DNA of 47,650 bases, taken from positions 1 to 47,650 of the forward strand of contig NZ_KQ949130.1 in the NCBI RefSeq assembly GCF_001514305.1. Reading direction: 5' to 3'. The notes below the pieces were generated by a model, which ran no database searches, was not told the origin of the DNA, and worked only from the letters and a program-made list of their open reading frames with translations. Of the stretch, positions 34,764 through 43,113 are shown piece after piece. Numbering within the stretch: position 1 is the first letter of the stretch; every line of letters starts with the position of its first letter. The DNA comes from Streptomyces dysideae. Lineage in GTDB: Bacteria; Actinomycetota; Actinomycetes; Streptomycetales; Streptomycetaceae. Made by a program: the position numbers and the translations under genes.

Positions 34764-36964
34764 CAGCTGCTGTGTCCCAGGATCGTGTGCGTGGAGTTGC
34801 GGGATGTCTTGTAGCTCTGCTCGGCCTCCTGCTTCACCTGGCGCATGGCGTTGTCGTCCTCGTCGTAATCGCGGTCCCTGGCCCATGCGTCGATGATGTC
34901 CCTGGTGCCGGCCATGCCCTTGGCCTGGTCCTCGGCGTTCTGCGAGTTGGCCTTCGCGTCCGCCTCGTTCTTGATGTCTTTGGACCAGTCGTAGGTCGCC
35001 TGGTCCAGGATGCGCTGGGCGGTGTCGCCGACCTGCGGGATCAAGGTGAGCGGCATGCCGCCCATGTGGTAGCGCTGCTTGGCGGCGTCGTCCGCCCACT
35101 GCTTGCGCTCGTCCCGGTCGTCGAGGATGACGTCGGAACCGATGGCGTTGTAGGCGCCCATCACTGTGCCTACGTCGCGTGCCGGGACCTCCCAGTTCTC
35201 GTTGGCGTTGCCGGGCTCCTCGGAGGCGCGGCCCATCACCTCGGCGGCGTAGACGCGCTCGGTCTCGTAGATCTGGTTGAAGTTCTCCGGGTCGTCCGAG
35301 ACACCCCGCAGGACGCGGATGACGCTGCGTTCCTGTACGCCGATGTGTGATCTGCCGTTCTCGTCCGTCCAGGCGTCCTTGGTGCCGTCCTGCTCGTTGC
35401 CGTAGCCCTTGTGGTCACCGGCGATGATCGCGTGGGTGTCCTCGGTGTAGTCGGACAGGGCGCGGGCGAGCGGCTTCTGCATGTTCTCCGGGATGGTGGA
35501 GTCGCCGCCGCCCTTGCCGTAGTCGTCCAGGCGCTCGATGGTGGCCTGCATGACACGGGCCTCGGCCGCGGTGTGCCCGTTGAAGTCGATCCGCTCGTCG
35601 CCCGGCGTCGCCCCGGTGGTGGCCGCCTCCAGGGCCAGGCCGAAGCCGGTGCGGGAGTTGGTGGCGTCCTCCTCGTGCCGGTCCAGCTCCAGCTCGTCCT
35701 TGTGGCTGCGCTCGCTGACCTCGGTCGCGGGCCAGTCGCGGTCGTCCAGCAGGTACTTGAGGCGGTCGTTGCCGCCCTTGGGGTCGAGGTAGTCGGTGGC
35801 CGCCCTGGGGTGGTCGCTCATGATCCCCAGCATGTTGTCGACCGGGTCGACGACCGCCTTCTTCTCCGCGTCATCACCGGAGTACACACTGTCGGAGATG
35901 TTCCAGATGTCCGGGTTCTTCTTCTCGGCCGCGATCATGTCGTCGGTGAGGCCGTGCACCATGTGGGCCGGATAGCCCTCGGTGTCGCCCTCCTGGAGCA
36001 GCTTCGACAGGGTCTGGTAGCCGTAGGGGCCGGCGGGTTCGCCGTCGGGACGCTTGGTGCCGAGGGCGGCCATGTCCCTGCGCCACTGCTCGGAGAACTC
36101 CTTGTCCTTGTTGGCGGTGGCGATGTTGTTCGCGAGGGCGTTCTGGATGTTCCGGTACTTCTCGGTGTCGCCGCCGCCGGCGCTGGTCGAGGCCTCCAGG
36201 TCCTGGGCGAGGCGCAGGGTCGTCTCCGGGCCCAGGCTGTCGACGACCATCCGGCTGAACTCGGGGTCCTTCTCGTTGTGGCTCATCAGCCGCTCGAGCT
36301 CATTGAGCTCGGCGGGAGAGAGCTTCTCGCCCTTCTCGTACTTCTTCAGCAGCCTGGACGCGCGCTGCGACTCGTCCTGGTCGACGGACTTGACGGTCTT
36401 GTCGTTGAAGCCCTCGTCGCCGCCCTTGCCGGTGTTGCGCCGCAGGGCGTGCGACGCGGAGATGTCGGCGTTGTCGGCGGCCGCGAGGACGACCGCGATC
36501 TTCGCCGCCCAGAACTCGACCTTGAGCTGGTTGACGGAGGGCCCGTCCGGCATCAGCGGACCGGTCGGGATGAACGGCTTGTCGCCGTCCGGGTCCGGGT
36601 TGGTCAGCGACACCTCACCGGTGGCGCTGATGGTGATGTTGTCCTTCTTGGCATCTTCGGTGAGCTGGTGCAGGTCGTTCTTGTACTTCCTCAGCTCGTC
36701 GTAGGCATCCTGGAGGACGGTGCGGATGCCCTTGCCCTCGGTCACCGCGTCGGTGAACTCCTGGTTCGCCATGACGACTTGGGTACGTGCGTACAGGGCG
36801 GTGCCGTCGAGGCTGGTCCAGCCGGCCTGGTCGAAGTTCTTGACGACCTGCGCGTCGTAGGCCTCGTCCATGGCGTCGTAGCGGCGGATGTACTCGCTCC
36901 AGGAGTCGACGGCGCTCTTTATGCCGTCGACGTCGAGGTGGTAGAGCTGTTCGTAGGCGATCAC
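34763..36964 (-). CDS. Large helical T7SS-type substrate candidate
   Basis: 733 residues, acidic, no signal peptide or membrane helix. The N-terminal about 110 residues are long helices with QAGWTSLDGTALYA at a bend, like the WXG/LXG domains of T7SS substrates. The remainder includes SRMVVDSLGPETTLRLAQDL and repeated acidic helices. It may belong to the DUF6571 group of Streptomyces proteins (recollection, not checked). GTG start with AGGA 8 nt upstream; 13 bp after the WXG-like gene at 36978 and coupled to 33639. Probably secreted or an extracellular scaffold (inference). Confidence 0.75.
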   Translation of the reverse strand: MIAYEQLYHLDVDGIKSAVDSWSEYIRRYDAMDEAYDAQVVKNFDQAGWTSLDGTALYARTQVVMANQEFTDAVTEGKGIRTVLQDAYDELRKYKNDLHQLTEDAKKDNITISATGEVSLTNPDPDGDKPFIPTGPLMPDGPSVNQLKVEFWAAKIAVVLAAADNADISASHALRRNTGKGGDEGFNDKTVKSVDQDESQRASRLLKKYEKGEKLSPAELNELERLMSHNEKDPEFSRMVVDSLGPETTLRLAQDLEASTSAGGGDTEKYRNIQNALANNIATANKDKEFSEQWRRDMAALGTKRPDGEPAGPYGYQTLSKLLQEGDTEGYPAHMVHGLTDDMIAAEKKNPDIWNISDSVYSGDDAEKKAVVDPVDNMLGIMSDHPRAATDYLDPKGGNDRLKYLLDDRDWPATEVSERSHKDELELDRHEEDATNSRTGFGLALEAATTGATPGDERIDFNGHTAAEARVMQATIERLDDYGKGGGDSTIPENMQKPLARALSDYTEDTHAIIAGDHKGYGNEQDGTKDAWTDENGRSHIGVQERSVIRVLRGVSDDPENFNQIYETERVYAAEVMGRASEEPGNANENWEVPARDVGTVMGAYNAIGSDVILDDRDERKQWADDAAKQRYHMGGMPLTLIPQVGDTAQRILDQATYDWSKDIKNEADAKANSQNAEDQAKGMAGTRDIIDAWARDRDYDEDDNAMRQVKQEAEQSYKTSRNSTHTILGHSS

Positions 36965-36977
36965 TGGGCCGGTCCTG

Positions 36978-37577
36978 TCAGTTGAAGTCGGAGAGGGAGC
37001 TGTGGACGGCGTTCATCTCCTGCTCGTTCGCCGACTCCGTGCGCGTGTAGTTCCCCGCGGTCGTGGTGCACCGCGTGCCGATCTCCTGGCAGAGCTTCTT
37101 CAGCCGCGTGGCCTGCTTGTCCCAGCTCTCCATCGTCCTGCTGAGCTCCACGCCCAGCTGCCCGCCCCACAGGTCGCCGCTGAGGGCGCCCACCGCACCC
37201 CACATGCGCTCGTCGTCACCGACGTGTCCGTGGCTCTGCACGACGCCCGCCATTTCGTTGGCGGCCTGTCCCGCGCGGTTGAGCGCGGCGGGGTCCTCCA
37301 CGCCGTGCAGGCTGTTCGTCCGTACGCCGCCGGAGTCGCCCCCGGCCGACATGGTCCGGATGCCTCCGCCGTCGTAGCCGCCGTCTTGGCCGCCGCCCGT
37401 GGTCGCGCGCGGCGCGGGGTCGAGGTCGCGCACATCGGTCTGTGCGGGCGGTTCCGGCATCTGGTACGCCGTGCGCGGGTCCGTGCCGGTGGCGGGCGCG
37501 GTCGGTGCGGATATGCGTGGATCCGGGCCGGTGTTCAGCGCGGATATCGGACGTATGTCGTCGAAGTCAGAGCTCAC
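36978..37577 (-). CDS. WXG100-like protein with long disordered N-terminus
   Basis: 199 residues. The first about 90 residues are Pro/Gly/Asp-rich. The C-terminal half is two helices around DLWGGQLGVELSRTMESWDK, followed by RLKKLCQEIGTRCTTTAGNY, a WxG bend. GTG start with GGGGG upstream. It immediately precedes the 733-residue gene, so it is a likely partner or chaperone for it, as WXG100 proteins pair with LXG-type substrates. Confidence 0.75.
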   Translation of the reverse strand: MSSDFDDIRPISALNTGPDPRISAPTAPATGTDPRTAYQMPEPPAQTDVRDLDPAPRATTGGGQDGGYDGGGIRTMSAGGDSGGVRTNSLHGVEDPAALNRAGQAANEMAGVVQSHGHVGDDERMWGAVGALSGDLWGGQLGVELSRTMESWDKQATRLKKLCQEIGTRCTTTAGNYTRTESANEQEMNAVHSSLSDFN

Positions 37578-37750
37578 TGGCTACCCCCGTGCCCGACGCG
37601 ATGCCCGCTGCGGGCATCACATCGCATCAAAAGCGATCTTCGATCGGAGCCTACCGATCGGTATGAGCCGCGTTCCAGTGGGGGCTGGTGAAGGTAACGT
37701 GACCGCAACCGTGACCGCGACCGCACTCAGGACGCGGTCGAGCCCGAGCC

Positions 37751-38164
37751 TCAGCGCTGAGCCGGCCGCGCTCCCCGGCCGGAGCCGTGCACCGGCGCGT
37801 CCCGTTCGGCACGTTCACGGTCCAGCTCCGCCTGCTGCCGCGCGTCCCACTCCGTGAACCGGGCCTTGGACTGCTGGCGTTCCGCGTACGTCTGGTCGTC
37901 GGCCGCCCGGCGGATCTCGTGCATCCGCTGGAATACGGCCTCGGTGTAGCACGGGTCCTGGAAGGCGTCCTTGGCGTCGACGCGCCCGCTCAGCACCGAA
38001 CGCGCCATGTCGCGCAGGTCCGGGCCGAGCGTTGTCGCGTCGGCGATGGTGCGCAGAGAGCGGCGCAGCCGCAGGGCCTGCTCGGGGTCCTGGGCGATCC
38101 CCATGAGTTCCTCGTCCTGGATCTCGTCCTGGATCTCGTCCTGGATCTCCCGGTCCGCGGTCAT
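37751..38164 (-). CDS. Third member of the small helical (SLY-related) family
   Basis: 137 residues, highly charged. RLRRSLRTIADATTLGPDL and MARSVLSGRVDAKDAFQDP align with the cores of the two proteins at 28610 and 33023. It lacks their C-terminal G[FW]SLY and ends GARPAQR. The N-terminus carries IQDE three times from a 12-bp tandem repeat. AGGAAGGA lies 11 nt before the ATG. Confidence 0.7.
   Translation of the reverse strand: MTADREIQDEIQDEIQDEELMGIAQDPEQALRLRRSLRTIADATTLGPDLRDMARSVLSGRVDAKDAFQDPCYTEAVFQRMHEIRRAADDQTYAERQQSKARFTEWDARQQAELDRERAERDAPVHGSGRGARPAQR
38111..38146 (-). repeat. Three perfect tandem 12-bp repeats in coding sequence
   Basis: CTCGTCCTGGAT three times on the plus strand (38111-38122, 38123-38134, 38135-38146), encoding IQDE units near the N-terminus of the minus-strand gene. 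DNA identity is complete, so the copies are recent or kept by slippage. Confidence 0.85.
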
Positions 38165-38237
38165 GGGTGCGGTACGTCCTTCCTGTCGGCGGTGAAGGTG
38201 TTGAGGGTGTTGAGGGCGATGAAAAGGCGCGGCGGCG

Positions 38238-39296
38238 TCATCCGAACTCGTTCCGAGCCCACTCCTGCGCGCTCCCCGTGGTGCCCGAGGAGCCGGAACT
38301 CGCCGCGGAGGCGCTGGCGGTGGCGGTGGCGGCCGCAGCTCCGTCGGGCGCCGGCGTGGTGTGGGCACCGTGTCCGGTCAGCGCGTCGACACCCTGCTGT
38401 ACGCGGTCCCCGGCCGCCCCGGTGACACGCTCCGTCGCGGTGTCCACGGCGTTGTTCACATGCGTGGCCGGGTCCGTGAAGTCGGCGAAGGCCGATCCCT
38501 CGCCCCCGGTGACCTCGTTCTTGAGGCCGTCCACGTACTCGCCGGCCGCCGTCCTGGCGACGTCCACCGTCTCTTTGAGGTCGATGCCGGACCGCGCGTC
38601 GAAGTAGGTCTCGATACCCTGCCGGCCGATGTTCTGCGCCATTCCGACGGCAGCCTCGGTGGCCTTGTCCTTGGCGGCGTCGACCACCCGCTCCTGGATG
38701 AACTGCTTGGCCTGGTCCTTGGCGTACTGCTGGAGCTTCTCCTTGGCGATCTTCTTCAGGGCGTCCATGGTGGCGTGCTCCATGGCCTGGGTGACCGCCT
38801 CCATGACCTCCTTCTTGAGCCTGTCCAGCAGCTCCCGGACGATCAGCCGCGTGGCCTGTGTCGCGCCCAGCGCACCGACCTCGGACAGCCCGAAGGTGAA
38901 GGGAGCCGCCGCCTGCGCCGCGATGATCTCGATGGCCAGAGCGACGAGTTGGGCGATCACGGCCAGCTTCGCCGTGAGGACCGCCACCGCGGCCGCGTCG
39001 AAGGCGAAGGCGATCACTTCGCACGCGGTCTTCGCGTCCGGCAGGTAGCTGTCCTCGCCGTTCGCGCCGGTGTAGGCGCCCCAGTCCTTGCTGAATCCGT
39101 CGACAGCCGTGCCGACGTTGTGGGAGACCACGGTGCGGGCGAGGCGTTCGCCCTCCACCTGGATCTCTTCGAGTTCCTCGCCGAAGGCCCGCCAGGCCTC
39201 GGCGACCTTGTGCAGTGCTTCTTCGTCGACCTCGGGCCAGGTGTAGCCGAGGAGGTCAAGCACCCAGACAAGTTCACTGGGCAGTGTGAGCGACAT
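38238..39296 (-). CDS. Toxin-less protein with CpnT-like N-terminal T7SS domain
   Basis: 352 residues. MSLTLPSELVWVLDLLGYTWPE starts the same domain as the 1702-residue effector. A block around residues 110-160 (AIEIIAAQAAAPFTFGLSEV, LGATQATRLIVRELL) is nearly identical in both. After the helical domain come only about 90 residues of Ala/Thr/Gly-rich tail, and no toxin. It could be a T7SS partner, an effector that has lost its warhead, or a recipient scaffold for toxin cassettes. It is downstream of the 108-residue WXG-like gene by 20 bp. Confidence 0.8.
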   Translation of the reverse strand: MSLTLPSELVWVLDLLGYTWPEVDEEALHKVAEAWRAFGEELEEIQVEGERLARTVVSHNVGTAVDGFSKDWGAYTGANGEDSYLPDAKTACEVIAFAFDAAAVAVLTAKLAVIAQLVALAIEIIAAQAAAPFTFGLSEVGALGATQATRLIVRELLDRLKKEVMEAVTQAMEHATMDALKKIAKEKLQQYAKDQAKQFIQERVVDAAKDKATEAAVGMAQNIGRQGIETYFDARSGIDLKETVDVARTAAGEYVDGLKNEVTGGEGSAFADFTDPATHVNNAVDTATERVTGAAGDRVQQGVDALTGHGAHTTPAPDGAAAATATASASAASSGSSGTTGSAQEWARNEFG

Positions 39297-39316
39297 GCCA
39301 ATAGCCCCGTATTTGA

Positions 39317-39643
39317 TTAAAGTTGACCGGCAATCCCGTTCATCAGGCCGCTGTTCGACGCGTCCGAGGCGTCGTAGTTACCTGCCATGTCCTGCAGGTT
39401 GTAGCCGATCTTCTGGAGCCGTTCCGCGAGGCTGTCCATCGACGTGAAGATTCCGTCGCGAATCGGCGTGTAGACCTGGCCGAAGATCTCCCCGAAGTCC
39501 GCCTCGGCCCACGGCTCTCCCAACCCTTCGAGGGTGGTCTGAAGCCGCTTGGAGGCGTTCGAGAAATCGCCTCCGAGGTCGGCGAAGCTCCGCCCCTGCT
39601 GCCGGAGTACAGCCGTCTCCACGTCAAAGATGTCGTACGCCAT
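39317..39643 (-). CDS. WXG100-like protein (Esx-type)
   Basis: 108 residues, about the length of Esx proteins. Two helices around EPWAEADFGEIFG, paralogous to the protein at 16105-16506. ATG at 39643 with GGGAGGACA just upstream, the best ribosome site in the cluster. First gene of the minus-strand series and 20 bp before the CpnT-domain gene, so the two are probably expressed and exported together. Confidence 0.8.
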   Translation of the reverse strand: MAYDIFDVETAVLRQQGRSFADLGGDFSNASKRLQTTLEGLGEPWAEADFGEIFGQVYTPIRDGIFTSMDSLAERLQKIGYNLQDMAGNYDASDASNSGLMNGIAGQL

Positions 39644-39771
39644 TGTCCTCCCCCGAACTCCCCTTGCCACAGTTCATATTGCACGACGGACCGATACCTT
39701 AGACTCCTCGCGCACGACTCGGCGAACCCGCCAGTCAAGAGATCGTCAAGTGACTCAAGGGACAGTCAACT

Positions 39772-40353
39772 GTGCTGACAACACAGCCGAGTTACGGCAG
39801 TACACGGAGCCTGTGGATGGGAAGACTCGTCGGCCTGGGACTGCTTCTCGCGGCCGTGGTCGTCGCCGTGGTGACCATTCCGGAACTGCGCAGCGAACTC
39901 GCCGGCGAAGGCACCGAAGGAACCCTCACCGTTTCTTCATGTGATACGCACATGAAAACCCACTACGGCACGCACAGGCGTTCCACAGAACTCAAGTTCA
40001 GCTGCACCGGAAGCTGGTCCGCACAAGAAGGTGGGACCACCTACGAAGACGTAGCAGTGGCCACGACATCGCGTTTCGAAACGGGGGCGAAAATCCCCGT
40101 CGTGCAAGTGGACGACACCTTCGAACAGCCGCAGGACCGGGATCCCGGAGACGACGCCGCGATTCTCGCGTTCTGCCTCTCCTTGCTGGCATTCGGCGTC
40201 TACTGCCTCCTCACCGGCTTCGGCACCCGCAACGGCCCCGGCTTCACGGCTTCTTGGCAGCGCCTGCCGGCCCGAGCCGCCACCGGCCCCGTTCTGGGCG
40301 GCCTCTTCACCGTGGGCGCCCTGGCAGCGCTCGTCTGCGCGCTCGTCCTGTGA
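39772..40353 (+). CDS. Membrane protein with two-cysteine extracytoplasmic domain (copy 2)
   Basis: 193 residues. Helix at about 17-36, then GTLTVSSCDTHMK ... LKFSCTGSW outside, then helices at about 128-150 and 170-193. Same plan as the genes at 29171 and 40415. The GTG has AGGGA about 10 nt upstream. Divergent from the minus series at 39643. Confidence 0.75.
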   Translation: MLTTQPSYGSTRSLWMGRLVGLGLLLAAVVVAVVTIPELRSELAGEGTEGTLTVSSCDTHMKTHYGTHRRSTELKFSCTGSWSAQEGGTTYEDVAVATTSRFETGAKIPVVQVDDTFEQPQDRDPGDDAAILAFCLSLLAFGVYCLLTGFGTRNGPGFTASWQRLPARAATGPVLGGLFTVGALAALVCALVL

Positions 40354-40414
40354 TGTCTGGTCGAGTGATGTCTCGTCCCGTGAAGTCCGTACCCCCCACT
40401 CCGAGGAACCCTCA

Positions 40415-40999
40415 ATGACAAAAGTGCACGGGAACGCCGCGCCGAACGCCGCCCCACCGGGAGACCGGACGCGCCTCGGCCGCCTCATCGGCGCCGGCCT
40501 GATCCTCGTAGGTCTCGTCCTCCTGGCCCTCGGCGCCTACCTCGGCCCCTACACCTACGCCACGGCCACCCCGGGCAAGCTCACCGTCGAGACCTGCACC
40601 GTCGACTACAAGTACCGCTCCAGCACGTCGAGCAGCTCACGGAAGAAGACCAAGACCAGGTACTGCTACGGCACCTTCACCGCCAGCGACGGCACCGCCA
40701 AGGACCTCAACGCCGAGCTCAAGAGCGACGCCCTGCACCAGCGCGGCTACGTCATCGAGGCCCTCAAGACCGGCGACACCTCCTACAAGCAGGACCACGG
40801 CTGGGTCGGCGCCATCGCGGTCGGGTGCGCATGGTTCTTCGGCGCCCTGATGCCGCTCACCATCGGCTTCTTCGGGGCCGTCACCGGCTTCTCCTCCGGG
40901 CGGGCGCCGAGCCGGCACCTGTTCCGTACATCCTTCGCCCTGATCGCGGTGGGCGTGATCGGCCTCGTCATCAGCCTGCTGGTGGCGTTCTTCGCGTGA
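40415..40999 (+). CDS. Membrane protein with two-cysteine extracytoplasmic domain (copy 3)
   Basis: 194 residues. Helix at about 22-46, then GKLTVETCTVDYK ... TRYCYGTFTASDGT outside, then helices at about 130-156 and 168-193. Tandem with copy 2 (61 bp apart). GAGGAA lies before the ATG. Function unknown. Confidence 0.75.
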   Translation: MTKVHGNAAPNAAPPGDRTRLGRLIGAGLILVGLVLLALGAYLGPYTYATATPGKLTVETCTVDYKYRSSTSSSSRKKTKTRYCYGTFTASDGTAKDLNAELKSDALHQRGYVIEALKTGDTSYKQDHGWVGAIAVGCAWFFGALMPLTIGFFGAVTGFSSGRAPSRHLFRTSFALIAVGVIGLVISLLVAFFA

Positions 41000-41071
41000 C
41001 GGCAGCCCCGACCCTCATGGGTGGGCCCATGGGACTTGCCTCACGAGCTCATGCAGGGGCGCCGGCGAAGC

Positions 41072-41090
41072 CCTTCCGAGAGGCGGAAGG
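41072..41090. terminator. Candidate terminator between convergent genes
   Basis: 7-bp stem 41072-41078/41084-41090 with a 5-nt loop, in the 127-bp gap between genes ending at 40999 (+) and 41127 (-). Short, so uncertain. Confidence 0.4.
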
Positions 41091-41126
41091 ACCCAGTAGG
41101 GGGCGCCAAGGCGGGCTCAGCAGACT

Positions 41127-42221
41127 TCAGTAGCCGACGCCTTGGGGCTGTGCCCGCAACGCGCCCAGGACCCACGGCACGTGATCGCGGCCGACTGCGA
41201 TCAGCACTTCGCGGTCGCCGTCCCGGCATTCCACAAACAGCGGCCGGACGAGGCCGGTCGCCCGCGGGGCCAGCGCCACACTGGCGTGCAGACGGACGAA
41301 GGCCAGGGACGCGGGCAGGGGAATACGCCCCGCCAGGCCGCGCGGGTCGGGCGTGGCCGTCAGCCCGGCCGGGCCGACGACGAGGTGGTCACAGTCCTCG
41401 CGGCTGTAGGGGACCTCGCCGATGACCCGGGCGGGCAGCAGCATCTCGGTCACCGGGACGCCCACCCCGACGGAGGCCAGCAGCGCGGCAGCCCGCCGCT
41501 CCGCCTTGGCCTGCTCCCCCCGCCAGCGCAGGGCGGCGATCAGCACCGCGCCGACCGCGGCAACTCCCGCGGCGGCGGCCCCGACAGCGAGAGTCGGCGA
41601 CGCCGCCACCGCGACCCCGGCGACGATGGCGTAGAGCATGGCTGTCACGAACGGGACCGAGGTGTGCCACCGCCCGGCGGACTCGATGCTGCGGCCAGCA
41701 TGCCGCAGCCGGCGCACCCAGTAGGCCATCCACAACACCGATCCTCCCAGAGGTGTCATGGACACGGCCACCAGCATGAGGGGCAGATACGACCCTACGG
41801 GGTACGCGGTGGTGGTGAGCAGTTCGTCGTCGCGCGTGGCGATCTCGCGTATCTCGTGGCGCCAGGCGGTGACCGTGACCGGCTCCCCCTGCTCGACCTT
41901 CTTCTGGTTGGAGATCCCGGACTGCAGCCGCACCCGCTGTTGGGAACCGTCTGCAAAACCGAGAATGAGGTAGTACTTCCTGGTCTTGTCCACGCCGGTG
42001 ATGTCCTTGCCGAGGACGGTGGCATTCCGCCGGCTGAGGCAGTCACCCGGTGCCTCCGGTGGCGTCCCCACGGGGCATTGTGGGGCGGCGGTGTACGCTC
42101 GCTCGTCCGCCAGCGCCGACGGCATCATGACGGCAGGCGCCCCCACACCGGCGATCATCAGCGGCAGCCCCAGCAGCACCAACTGCCAAGGCTTGATCAC
42201 CTTCTTGCGGTACATCGGCAT
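41127..42221 (-). CDS. Multi-pass membrane protein
   Basis: 364 residues. Helix at about 12-33, an extracytoplasmic loop of about 110 residues with two Cys, a helix at about 140-165, two helices at about 185-230, then a cytoplasmic domain of about 125 residues. ATG at 42221 with GGGGGAC upstream; the open frame extends further but without support. Resembles uncharacterised actinobacterial membrane proteins. Function unknown. Confidence 0.75.
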   Translation of the reverse strand: MPMYRKKVIKPWQLVLLGLPLMIAGVGAPAVMMPSALADERAYTAAPQCPVGTPPEAPGDCLSRRNATVLGKDITGVDKTRKYYLILGFADGSQQRVRLQSGISNQKKVEQGEPVTVTAWRHEIREIATRDDELLTTTAYPVGSYLPLMLVAVSMTPLGGSVLWMAYWVRRLRHAGRSIESAGRWHTSVPFVTAMLYAIVAGVAVAASPTLAVGAAAAGVAAVGAVLIAALRWRGEQAKAERRAAALLASVGVGVPVTEMLLPARVIGEVPYSREDCDHLVVGPAGLTATPDPRGLAGRIPLPASLAFVRLHASVALAPRATGLVRPLFVECRDGDREVLIAVGRDHVPWVLGALRAQPQGVGY

Positions 42222-42562
42222 GACCGGTCCCCCGTTCCCCCCTGCTGGCCACCCCATCGGTGATCCACAGGCATTGTGCACCAGCCGACCTGCCGCGCAT
42301 GCCGCGCCGGTGGCAATGGCGACGACGTCAACACGCGCCCAGGAGGAACCCCCTGGCGGTCCCGGCACGGGCGATGTCGACCCGCGGCCCGGCGCCGACA
42401 GGGGTGTCACCTCATGGTGCCGGACAGGGCGAGCACGCCGAGAGACCATCGGGCCGCTTACAGCTCGACCTTGGACATCGTGTCACCACACGTCCGCCGG
42501 TCCGCACAGCCTCCGGGTGCGTGTGCCGCGCAGGTCCGTGACAGTCAGGCCGGAGTGGCGAC
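42222..42562. other. Intergenic region of 341 bp
   Basis: No coding sequence, RNA gene or strong hairpin was seen. It probably contains the promoter of the membrane-protein gene ending at 41127. Shadow frames extend through it without start or ribosome site. Confidence 0.5.
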
Positions 42563-43093
42563 TCAGCCGAAGTCGCTCGTGCCGGGCGTGGGACGGGTGC
42601 CGATAATCTCGTCGTACGTCGGCATATTCGTGCCGTACGAGGCGCGCGGGTCCGGTGCTCCGGCGCCGGATGGCCGGCCGCCGGGGCCGAAGCCCGGGGC
42701 GCTGCCCGGGTGCCCGACGGGGTGGCGCCCGCCCCCGCTCGGACGCAGCACCGCGGGCATCTCACCGGGGGTGACCTGTGTCGCGGTGTCCGTGCCGGTC
42801 TTCTCGAAGTCCTGGGAGACCCGCTCGTCGTTCCACTCATGACCGTCTGCCGACGACCTGAGGTTGTCGCCGCCGGCTTGGATGCGGGCGTGCAGACCGT
42901 TGAGCGCGGGCTTCCAGCTGGTGGCGATCTCCGTCAGGGCGGGCCCGATCGACCAACCGGTGAGTGAACCGCCCGCGGTCCCGGCCTCCTTGACCGCCTT
43001 GTCGGCGGGGCCCTTCATGGTTCGGGCTATGTCGTCGCAGGCTCCGGCTGAGGCGCGTAGCTCGGCCGGGGCGACGTCGGTGCGCTGGGACAC
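42563..43093 (-). CDS. WXG100-like protein with disordered C-terminus
   Basis: 176 residues. An N-terminal helical hairpin (ELRASAGACDDIARTMKGP ... GWSIGPALTEIATSWKPAL) and a third helix, then a Gly/Pro-rich tail from about 115. The pattern is ESX substrate-like with an unusual tail. GTG start after GAGGAAC; 20 bp behind the lipoprotein gene. Probably the hydrolase partner (inference). Confidence 0.72.
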   Translation of the reverse strand: MSQRTDVAPAELRASAGACDDIARTMKGPADKAVKEAGTAGGSLTGWSIGPALTEIATSWKPALNGLHARIQAGGDNLRSSADGHEWNDERVSQDFEKTGTDTATQVTPGEMPAVLRPSGGGRHPVGHPGSAPGFGPGGRPSGAGAPDPRASYGTNMPTYDEIIGTRPTPGTSDFG

Positions 43094-43113
43094 GTCCGGT
43101 TCCTCTCAGGCGT

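Noticed and set aside
35411..36985. 524-codon plus-strand open frame opposite the 733-residue gene
   Set aside because: Val/Leu/Gly/Asp-rich shadow typical of antisense to acidic helical proteins; the minus-strand gene has operon coupling on both sides.
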